Shown one piece after another: positions 7,737-14,986 of a DNA stretch of 33,773 nt (its first letter is position 1; each line of letters opens with the position of its first letter). The stretch lies in NCBI GenBank assembly GCA_003509065.1, contig DODG01000218.1:21305-55077 (forward strand). Direction: 5' to 3'. Under the pieces are notes generated by a model. That model did not search any database. It worked only from the letters and a program-made list of their open reading frames with translations, and had not been told where the DNA came from. The stretch comes from Acidobacteriota bacterium (lineage in GTDB: Bacteria; Acidobacteriota; Vicinamibacteria; Vicinamibacterales; UBA823). The position numbers and the translations under genes are program-made.

Positions 7737-8984
7737 ATGCGAACAAACGTTTTCCTTGTGATCACTTCCCTACTCCTAGTCGCGACCTCCTCAGCAACCA
7801 TGGCGCAAGCGCAACAGCCTGATCCGAACAACGAGGACGTCAGAACCTTGGTAAGCCGGCTAGATTTGACGCAGTACAAGACGACGCTTAAAGGATTGAC
7901 CCAGTTCGGCGATCGACGGCAAGGCACTGAACGCAATCGTCAGGCGATTGATTGGATTGAAGCTCAGCTGCAAAGTGTCGGCTGTACGACCACTGAACGA
8001 ATTGACTACATCCACGATCCAGCTCCACGCAACAGGTCATCACGCCGCCGATCGCAAAATCCATTAAATGTCGATGGCCCCACGGCAACAGGCAAACAGA
8101 TTGGACGGAACGGCTCAGGTCCTGGAGGAAGTTCGATCTTTGGTTATCGTGGAGCCACTGGCGTGAATACCGATCCACTGAATCAGCCCAACGAACGTTT
8201 ACGTGAATTAAATCGTGAACCAGCGACTAATGGTCCACGACAGGAAGTCTATTGCACGAAAATCGGAACGACGAATCCCGGTGAAATGTACATTATCGGT
8301 GCCCATATGGACGGCCATGGATGGGGAGAGGCAGCCAACGACGATGGCTCTGGCACGGCAATTGTGCTGGAGTTGGCACGTATTTTTAACGCTTCTGATG
8401 TCCAGACCGATCGGTCGATCCGCTTTGCCCTCTGGAACAACGAAGAAACGGGACTCAACGGAAGTCGAGCGTACGTCGAACAACGGGTAGGATTACAGGG
8501 GCAAGAAGTCCCACCGGGTTCTGGTAACTATCCGGAACCGCGATGGCTCGGCATGGTGCAACACGACATGATGCTCTTCGATCACGGTGCGCCACGGGCC
8601 GACGGAACCGTCAGCCCAGACCAACGACCTGAAGCGGACATCAATATTGAATTCCAATCCACTGCAGAATTGGCGGCTGAGGCTCGGGCTTTCGCTTTCT
8701 TTTTCAAGGCCACCAATGATGCATACGCAACCGATTATCCAGCCACGGTTGGTCCGCACATGACCAATACCGATTCAACGCCTTTTATGGACCTGGTGCC
8801 GGCCATCAGCTTACGGGAGAATGAACGTGGCGCTCACATCGGTGCCGGATGGGATCCACATTGGCATCAGCCCACTGATGTGTTTGACACATTCACAGAC
8901 GACGACTTTCGATTGGGGTTGGCTTCCGCACAAACCACCCTCGCAGCAATTGCCCAACTAGTGAACGCAACAATTTCGCAATAA
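7737..8984 (+). CDS. Exported M28-family metallopeptidase
   Basis: This 415-residue protein has a signal peptide ending TMAQA near residue 25 and the co-catalytic zinc site of M28 aminopeptidases. The ligands and catalytic residues are visible: His190 and Asp192 in GAHMDGHG, the bridging Asp202 in NDDGSG, Glu236-Glu237 in WNNEETGLNG, Asp346 in NTDSTPF and His377 in HWHQPTD. Such enzymes remove N-terminal residues from peptides in the periplasm or outside the cell. A polar, Arg/Ser/Gly-rich insertion at about residues 95-165 sits before the zinc site. The ATG at 7737 follows AGAAAGG and opens the signal peptide; the longer reading from 7662 overlaps the cupin gene and was rejected. It converges on the S9 peptidase gene with only 14 bases between stop codons. 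Confidence 0.92.
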   Translation: MRTNVFLVITSLLLVATSSATMAQAQQPDPNNEDVRTLVSRLDLTQYKTTLKGLTQFGDRRQGTERNRQAIDWIEAQLQSVGCTTTERIDYIHDPAPRNRSSRRRSQNPLNVDGPTATGKQIGRNGSGPGGSSIFGYRGATGVNTDPLNQPNERLRELNREPATNGPRQEVYCTKIGTTNPGEMYIIGAHMDGHGWGEAANDDGSGTAIVLELARIFNASDVQTDRSIRFALWNNEETGLNGSRAYVEQRVGLQGQEVPPGSGNYPEPRWLGMVQHDMMLFDHGAPRADGTVSPDQRPEADINIEFQSTAELAAEARAFAFFFKATNDAYATDYPATVGPHMTNTDSTPFMDLVPAISLRENERGAHIGAGWDPHWHQPTDVFDTFTDDDFRLGLASAQTTLAAIAQLVNATISQ

Positions 8985-8998
8985 GCGCGAGTCATGAT

Positions 8999-11359
8999 TT
9001 AGCGAGTACTCGAAGCCGGTCGAAGTGCATATCCTTGGGGAGGTTCTGCCCCGAGTAAGTGCCTGACAAAATAATCCCATCGCTTCCGGATCCAGTAGGG
9101 CTCATTGCCAAAACCATGTCCGCGATTTGGGAGTAGTAGTAAATCAAAATCCTTGTTTGCCTTAATCAACGCATCGACGACGAGTAAGGTGTTGTACACG
9201 GGTACGTTGGTGTCCATCGTCCCATGAGCGAGAAGCAGCTTACCCGATAGATTTTCTGCAATGTTCTGATTGGCCTGATTATCGTAGTTGGTCGAACCGT
9301 CCGCAGAGCGAGTCAGCAAACCCTGCCACTTCTCTCCCCAATCATCTTCATAGACGCGGTTGTCATGATTCCCCGCTCCAGAAACACCAACTTTAAAGAA
9401 ATCAGGGTACCTGAACATAGCTGCCGCCGTTGCATAGCCACCACCTGAGTGCCCATAAATGCCGGCCCGTTCAAGATCAATCCATGCAAACCGTGCAGCC
9501 AATTGCTGCATACCTGTCACCTGATCTGGCAACGTGTTGTCTCCCATGTCGCCGTAATACGCCTCATGAAATGATTTAGAACGCCAGGGTGTGCCCATCC
9601 CATCGATCTGCACCACAACAAAACCTAGTTCGGCCAGTGCCTGCGCATCTCCACGCGAAGCTGCAAAGCTACGACCACGGACACTTCCTGTTTGGGGGCC
9701 AGGATAAATTTGATTAATGATCGGATATTGACGATGTTCATCAAAATTGGTTGGTCGAAACAGAAGACCATGTAAATCAGTTACGCCATCCCGCGCCTTG
9801 ACCGTGAATGGAAGCGGTGGGCGCCAGCCCGTGGCAGTTAGTCGAGAAAGGTCCGCTTGCTCTAACGTCAATATATGTTGGCCGTCTGCCGCTCGTAGGG
9901 TTGCAACCGGGGGCACGTCCGGTTCTGAATTACGATCAATGAAAAATTGCCCCGATGGCGAAAGTGTCACATTGTGATCGCCGTCCTCCGGGGTTAACAA
10001 CTTCAGTTGCTGACCATCGAAACCAACACGATAAAGATGACGATAGTAGGGATTCCGTCCGGGTTCTCGTCCGACACCAAGAAAATACAGTAACCGGTTT
10101 TCTTCATCGACCCGTAACAACTGCGTCACGTTACCAACACCAGTTGTAATTTGCTGCGTCAATTCTCCTGACTGAAGATCGTAGAGATAAAGATGGCCCC
10201 ACTCATCACGCTGCGAAAACCAAATGATCTCGTTAGAACGTGGCAAGTAACGCCAGTTCACCATCCCATTGCCTGATTCAAAGAACGTCTCGACAACCTC
10301 TTCGAACAAGTCACGAATCTCTCCAGTCACTGCATCAGCAATCCTCAAGTGCGCCTGTTTGTGATCGCGAGACGTTGAGACAAAGGCCACACGAGAACTA
10401 TCGGGATGCCATTGGACGTCCTGCCATACACCTCGACAGGGCAAATCGTCACAGAGTGTGGACCGATGTTGGTCAGCCGGCATCAAGAAACGTATAACGC
10501 GCTTTTCCTCGACATCTACCACGACCCGCTGAATTGTTGTGATGACTTCATCACCAGGGAGCGGATACACCCACGAATGGAGGATCGGGTGTCCTACCCG
10601 AGTTTCCACAAGGTGCATCTTCCCCACATCCTGCTGATCTTGCAGAAAAGTAGCCAGCTTCTTCGAATCGGGAGACCACACTACGATGGGACGATCACTT
10701 CTACGCCAGCCTGCATTGTCAGTGGCATAGGCAAGGTTTTCGACACCGTCGAAGGTGACTTGTGTTTCTTCGCCTGTTTCCTGATTCCGCACCCAAATGT
10801 TGTGATCGTGAAGATATGCAGCAAGACTACCGTCTGGGGATATGGCATCATTTCGAGATGGTTCATGGGACCCTGCTGCGCCTTGCGTCCCAGTCACACA
10901 TTCAGCCGCTCCTACATCGCAACGCCACGCCTGATCATCAAGATCGAACACAACGGTCTGGCCGTCAGATGCAAAATCGAAAACTTCAAACGGGAGCGCC
11001 TCAGCACGGTACGTGGAGGTAGTCGCCGCCGATAGCGCTTCGGCCAGTCGAGCATGGTCGAATGCCAATTGACGTTTACCCTCAAGAGGATCAACCAACA
11101 CGAACTCGGCACCCTCGTTTGTTATATTGCGGTACCAAAAACGATCATTCTCAAGCCAAGTTGGCCGCACGGTCGCACCCGAGACCAGGGGTGCGGTGTT
11201 GTAGCTCATGAATTGTTCGGCTTGGGCATAATCTTCTGCCGTGAGTGCTTCGACGCGAGCTGACAGACTATCCTGGGCAACTACCGGAAAGGTATTGCCA
11301 ACAGAAATTAGTGCGATCAGTAGTAGCCGTGCAACGGTCCCATTCAAACAAAAAAACAT
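8999..11359 (-). CDS. Exported S9 family peptidase, dipeptidyl peptidase IV-like
   Basis: The 786-residue serine peptidase has a signal peptide (ending FPVVAQ near residue 29), an N-terminal beta-propeller typical of the DPP IV N-domain, and a C-terminal alpha/beta-hydrolase domain. The catalytic triad is readable: Ser638 in GHSGGGYA, Asp716 in HGTMDTNVP and His748 in NRGHGF. Family members remove dipeptides, often after proline, so it fits with the neighbouring M28 enzyme in peptide use. A single DPP-specific Glu motif could not be assigned with certainty. The ATG at 11359 is preferred over one 30 bases upstream because it follows AAGGGAGG at normal spacing. It diverges from the DsbD-alpha-like gene, with a 14-bp palindrome in the shared upstream region. 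Confidence 0.92.
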   Translation of the reverse strand: MFFCLNGTVARLLLIALISVGNTFPVVAQDSLSARVEALTAEDYAQAEQFMSYNTAPLVSGATVRPTWLENDRFWYRNITNEGAEFVLVDPLEGKRQLAFDHARLAEALSAATTSTYRAEALPFEVFDFASDGQTVVFDLDDQAWRCDVGAAECVTGTQGAAGSHEPSRNDAISPDGSLAAYLHDHNIWVRNQETGEETQVTFDGVENLAYATDNAGWRRSDRPIVVWSPDSKKLATFLQDQQDVGKMHLVETRVGHPILHSWVYPLPGDEVITTIQRVVVDVEEKRVIRFLMPADQHRSTLCDDLPCRGVWQDVQWHPDSSRVAFVSTSRDHKQAHLRIADAVTGEIRDLFEEVVETFFESGNGMVNWRYLPRSNEIIWFSQRDEWGHLYLYDLQSGELTQQITTGVGNVTQLLRVDEENRLLYFLGVGREPGRNPYYRHLYRVGFDGQQLKLLTPEDGDHNVTLSPSGQFFIDRNSEPDVPPVATLRAADGQHILTLEQADLSRLTATGWRPPLPFTVKARDGVTDLHGLLFRPTNFDEHRQYPIINQIYPGPQTGSVRGRSFAASRGDAQALAELGFVVVQIDGMGTPWRSKSFHEAYYGDMGDNTLPDQVTGMQQLAARFAWIDLERAGIYGHSGGGYATAAAMFRYPDFFKVGVSGAGNHDNRVYEDDWGEKWQGLLTRSADGSTNYDNQANQNIAENLSGKLLLAHGTMDTNVPVYNTLLVVDALIKANKDFDLLLLPNRGHGFGNEPYWIRKRWDYFVRHLLGAEPPQGYALRPASSTR

Positions 11360-11460
11360 TCGAAGCCTCCCTTGGGCCAGTCCAGTCAATCAACGAAAAA
11401 CGCATATGTCCGAGAAAAATATCACAAGGAGGACCTCAAACCATCGACTGTTAAAAAATT

Positions 11461-11474
11461 ACAACAATTGTTGT
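11461..11474. promoter_or_regulatory. Perfect 14-bp palindrome in a divergent promoter region
   Basis: ACAACAATTGTTGT is its own reverse complement. It lies between the start of the S9 peptidase gene (102 bases away) and the start of the DsbD-alpha-like gene (62 bases away). It could be a dimeric regulator operator; flanking A- and T-runs also suggest bent DNA. Confidence 0.35.
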
Positions 11475-11535
11475 TTTCTGGGGCATCCTTGGGTTGACTT
11501 CAGAGATAAACAGCCTTTAGCCTTAAGCTTTCGAC

Positions 11536-12525
11536 ATGTCCTACCAAACCTCGAAAGATGTGAGAGCCTTTAACCACAGCGCAATCGTAAGCCTTACGAC
11601 TAGCGCCTTGATGCTCGGCCTTGCTTTTGGATGTGGACGTCCGTCCGAAACCGATTTGGGATCGAGTGTTCAAAATCAGGACCTGGCTGAGATCAGACTC
11701 CTCGCACCACAAGCATCACCGGTGGACGTCGAACTGATTGCCGATGTTTCCATCATACAGTCTGGAAACGACTTTAAACTTGGAGTACTGCTTGACATCG
11801 AACCTGGATGGTTTATCTACTGGAAAAATCCAGGTGCATCTGGCGACCCGACTCAGGTTGATTTCGCATTACCTCCTGATTTTGTACATGGTCCACTTCG
11901 CTGGCCATCCCCCATACGTGTCACGTCACCAGACGCAATAGAGGGCTATGGCTATCGCGATCAGGTCTTGCTGCAGACCGACGTGCAGGCCTCCAACCAT
12001 GATCCAGATCATGAATGGCATTTAACGGCCACTGTAAATTGGCTAGCGTGTCAAGAAGAGTGCCTACCCGGACAAGCATTCATTGAATTACTACTCCCAG
12101 TCTCAATATCCGGAACACGGCTCATCAATCATGGCAACGTTGCGCGTTTCGAGAATTGGTCGACTCGAGTTCCCACCCGTCTCGATGCAGCAAACCGGCC
12201 TTTCAGTGCAGAACTACGGACAGGCGTGCACACGCCTACGGCCATGGTCAAACCAGAGATGATTCTGCAATGGACAGTGCTCCCTTCCAATATTGAATGG
12301 TTTCCAAGCCAGGTCACCGCCACTGTATTCCCAACGAGCGAGTGGAGGACAACTCGGCAACGTACGGAGGTGGTGTTCAATCGGCCAACGAACGACAACC
12401 GTTCTTTAAGTGAGTTTTCGTCCGAAGTCCAAGCAATTACAGGAGTCGTAACATACACGAGCTCAAATGGAGAACGCCTTGCAGCTGAACTATCGGTTGA
12501 CCTCAAACAATTATCAGAAGGTTAA
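11536..12525 (+). CDS. Stand-alone DsbD-alpha/ScsB-type N-terminal domain lipoprotein
   Basis: This 329-residue protein matches the periplasmic N-terminal domain of DsbD/ScsB thiol-disulfide transporters: GWFIYWKNPGASGDP at 91-105, the LRWPSP block near 121, EGYGYRDQVLL, and a Cys pair in NWLACQEECLPG (Cys172 and Cys176), as in the ScsB subgroup. A lipobox-like LAFGC ends at Cys33, so it is probably membrane-anchored. The transmembrane electron carrier and thioredoxin-like domains that normally follow are absent, and the next gene is unrelated. Its reductant must be encoded elsewhere, or the domain has another role, such as a thiol or copper function. No good Shine-Dalgarno supports the ATG; a GTG 24 bases downstream is an alternative start that keeps the signal peptide. 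Confidence 0.82.
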   Translation: MSYQTSKDVRAFNHSAIVSLTTSALMLGLAFGCGRPSETDLGSSVQNQDLAEIRLLAPQASPVDVELIADVSIIQSGNDFKLGVLLDIEPGWFIYWKNPGASGDPTQVDFALPPDFVHGPLRWPSPIRVTSPDAIEGYGYRDQVLLQTDVQASNHDPDHEWHLTATVNWLACQEECLPGQAFIELLLPVSISGTRLINHGNVARFENWSTRVPTRLDAANRPFSAELRTGVHTPTAMVKPEMILQWTVLPSNIEWFPSQVTATVFPTSEWRTTRQRTEVVFNRPTNDNRSLSEFSSEVQAITGVVTYTSSNGERLAAELSVDLKQLSEG

Positions 12526-12574
12526 AAACATTTATCATTAACGAGTCCTGAATAACTGGAGGAAACAAAATATT

Positions 12575-13591
12575 ATGCGATCCGTCTTCATGCTTCTTTG
12601 TCTACTACTCTCGGTAACGCTTCATGCAGCCGAGGCTCCCCCACTTCAAATTGCTAGTTTGGGAGATTTTAAACTCGAAAACGGTGATGTGATTCAAGAT
12701 GCCAAAATCGCATATCGAACCGCGGGTACGCTGAACGCAGACCGATCAAACGTTATTTTGTTTCCGACGTGGTTCACCGGCACATCCGAAGAGCTATTCA
12801 CCAGCGATGCTGTGGGTGCAGTCGATACCTCACAGTTTTTCCTCATTACCGTTGACGCCCTAGCTAACGGAATCTCATCATCCCCATCCAATAGCACCCA
12901 GCAACCACAACGTAACTTTCCTGTGGTTAGCATTGGTGACATGGTACAGTCGCAACACCAACTACTGACCGAAGTACTTGGTATCACCCATCTGCATGCG
13001 GTCATCGGCATTTCCATGGGTGGAATGCAAGCCTACGAATGGGTCATAACCTACCCGGAGTTCATGGATCGCGCCGTCCCGATTGTTGGTTCACCACGAC
13101 TGGCTTCCTACGACTTGCTCTTATGGACTGCCCAATTGGTAGCGTTGGAACAGGCACTCGATTGCGACTGCAATGAAACCACCGCGCTTGAAGTCGCCGG
13201 GATGATCAGCCACCTTGCCCTATACTCACCGGACTTCCATGCGCGACAAGATCCCCACGACCAAGGTGCCGCGTTACTGAAAGATGGACGGGCAGGGGGT
13301 ATGACACTCGCTATTAATGACCGCGTGGCCCAACTCCAAGCAATGATTGCGCACGACGTTTCAACATCCTTTGATGGTGACTGGCCAGCCACTGCAGACG
13401 CCGTCAAAGCTGAGATACTCGCGGTCGTGGGCACCTATGACCATATGGTCACCCCGGGCCCAGCACTAACCTTCGCGGAGTTAACGAATTCACAAACGCT
13501 CGTCTTTGACAACGACTGCGGACACCAATCGTTCCGATGTGAACAGGACCGTGCTTTTGAAGAGATTAGAGCCTTTCTAAGCACACCATAA
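12575..13591 (+). CDS. Exported MetX-like alpha/beta hydrolase
   Basis: The 338-residue product has a signal peptide ending LHAAE near residue 19 and an alpha/beta-hydrolase domain of the homoserine O-acetyltransferase (MetX) type: IAYRTAGTLNADRSN near 46, the nucleophile elbow GISMGGMQ with Ser147, Asp289 in GTYDHMVTPG and His317 in NDCGHQSF. MetX itself is a cytosolic acyl-CoA-dependent enzyme. Export to a compartment without acyl-CoA suggests this homologue is an esterase or other hydrolase; that is inference. A clear CTGGAGGAA Shine-Dalgarno precedes the ATG. It lies 32 bases upstream of the Gfo/Idh/MocA gene and is probably co-transcribed with it. Confidence 0.85.
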   Translation: MRSVFMLLCLLLSVTLHAAEAPPLQIASLGDFKLENGDVIQDAKIAYRTAGTLNADRSNVILFPTWFTGTSEELFTSDAVGAVDTSQFFLITVDALANGISSSPSNSTQQPQRNFPVVSIGDMVQSQHQLLTEVLGITHLHAVIGISMGGMQAYEWVITYPEFMDRAVPIVGSPRLASYDLLLWTAQLVALEQALDCDCNETTALEVAGMISHLALYSPDFHARQDPHDQGAALLKDGRAGGMTLAINDRVAQLQAMIAHDVSTSFDGDWPATADAVKAEILAVVGTYDHMVTPGPALTFAELTNSQTLVFDNDCGHQSFRCEQDRAFEEIRAFLSTP

Positions 13592-13623
13592 CTCACGCTC
13601 CAAACTCTATGAGGTAATCAACT

Positions 13624-14961
13624 ATGCAAGCGACACGACGTGCATTTCTTCTGGGTGGCGCAGCTGCCATCGCAGGTACCAAGCTCACCGAGGCCAGAAC
13701 GTTCGCGTCACGTCCCTGGGGCGTCGCACCAAGTGATCGCATAGCGGTCGGCGTGATCGGCTGCAACGGCATGGGGTACTCCGACCTAACTTCATTGCTG
13801 AAACTCCCTGAAGTGGAATGTGTGGCCTTATGCGACGTGGATCGTAATGTGCTTGAGCGACGTGCCCAAGACGTTGAACAAACCACGGGCACAAAGCCGG
13901 CACTCTACGAGGATTTCAGGCGAATACTAGATGATGACAACATCGATGCCGTGGTCATCGGCACCCCTGACCATTGGCACTGCCTCCAGATGGTCATGGC
14001 ATGTGAGGCCGGAAAGGATGTCTACGTCGAAAAACCAATGGCCAATTCCATTGAAGAATGTCGGATCATGGTTGCTGCCGCAAAACGTTATGACCGAGTC
14101 GTCCAAGTCGGACAATGGCAACGGAGCGGTGTGCACTGGGATGACGCGATCAAGTTTCTACGATCAGGTAAGCTTGGCCGCATTCGTACGGCGAGAGCCT
14201 GGGCCTACATGGACTGGCTGCCTGACATCCCGAACATCCCGGATGAACCTACTCCTGCGGGAGTAAATTACGACATGTGGCTGGGACCGGCCCCGCTCCG
14301 ACCATTTAACCGCAATCGATTTCACTTCAATTTTCGTTGGTTCTGGGACTACGCTGGCGGCTTAATGACGGACTGGGGGGTGCATTTGATCGATATCGTG
14401 TTGTATGGCATGGACGTTACCGCTCCACGTTCGATCATTGCCAGCGGCGGTAAGTTCGCGTATCCCGACGATGCCGAAGAAACACCGGACACCCTCCAAG
14501 CGATCTATGAATACGAGGACTTCACCATGATCTGGGAGCACGCGGTCGGCATCGGACTCGGCCCCTTCCAACGGGACCATGGTGTCGCGTTTATCGGTAA
14601 CGAAGGCACACTCGTCATCGACCGCGCAAAGTGGGAAGTCTTTCCAGAAACTGGAACGCGAAATTCAAAACCCTACTACAAGATGGACCCGGTTCCAACG
14701 CAGCGCGTGCGCCCTGGGGCAGCGGGCCTCGATCAACACACACAGAACTTCATCGAGTGCATGAAGACTCGCAACCAGCCCCGGTGCAATGCTGAAATAG
14801 GACAATTGGCTGCAGTGAACGCTCATCTTGGCAATATCGCATTCCGCACCAATCAAAAAGTGCACTGGAACGCTGCCGAGGCGCAGTTCACGGACAATGC
14901 AGAAGCGAATAGCCTCATGCGAGCACACTATCGACAGCCATGGACCCTACCGACGGTGTAA
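13624..14961 (+). CDS. Tat-exported Gfo/Idh/MocA family oxidoreductase
   Basis: This 445-residue protein starts with a twin-arginine signal (TRRAFLLGG) and continues with a Rossmann NAD(P)-binding domain (AVGVIGCNGMG at 41-51, Cys-Asp-Val-Asp at the end of the second strand) and the family's EKPMANS motif (Glu136, Lys137, Pro138), whose Lys and Pro support cofactor and catalysis. The C-terminal alpha/beta domain holds WDYAGGLMTDWGVHLIDIV, with the His in the region that often acts as general acid/base. Tat export of the folded protein with its cofactor is well known for this family. The substrate is probably a sugar, inositol or modified glycoside but is not readable. A TGAGGTAA Shine-Dalgarno precedes the ATG. 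It converges on the DUF5916 gene 25 bases away. Confidence 0.9.
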   Translation: MQATRRAFLLGGAAAIAGTKLTEARTFASRPWGVAPSDRIAVGVIGCNGMGYSDLTSLLKLPEVECVALCDVDRNVLERRAQDVEQTTGTKPALYEDFRRILDDDNIDAVVIGTPDHWHCLQMVMACEAGKDVYVEKPMANSIEECRIMVAAAKRYDRVVQVGQWQRSGVHWDDAIKFLRSGKLGRIRTARAWAYMDWLPDIPNIPDEPTPAGVNYDMWLGPAPLRPFNRNRFHFNFRWFWDYAGGLMTDWGVHLIDIVLYGMDVTAPRSIIASGGKFAYPDDAEETPDTLQAIYEYEDFTMIWEHAVGIGLGPFQRDHGVAFIGNEGTLVIDRAKWEVFPETGTRNSKPYYKMDPVPTQRVRPGAAGLDQHTQNFIECMKTRNQPRCNAEIGQLAAVNAHLGNIAFRTNQKVHWNAAEAQFTDNAEANSLMRAHYRQPWTLPTV

Positions 14962-14986
14962 ACCTTGGGAGAAAGGTAAACGAACG

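Noticed and set aside
10406..11035. 209-codon plus-strand open frame opposite the S9 peptidase gene
   Set aside because: It lies wholly antisense to a gene with strong family motifs, and its translation has no recognisable domain.
11426..11435. Strong Shine-Dalgarno-like AAGGAGGACC without a gene
   Set aside because: No ATG, GTG or TTG follows at translation distance, so no small gene can be supported.
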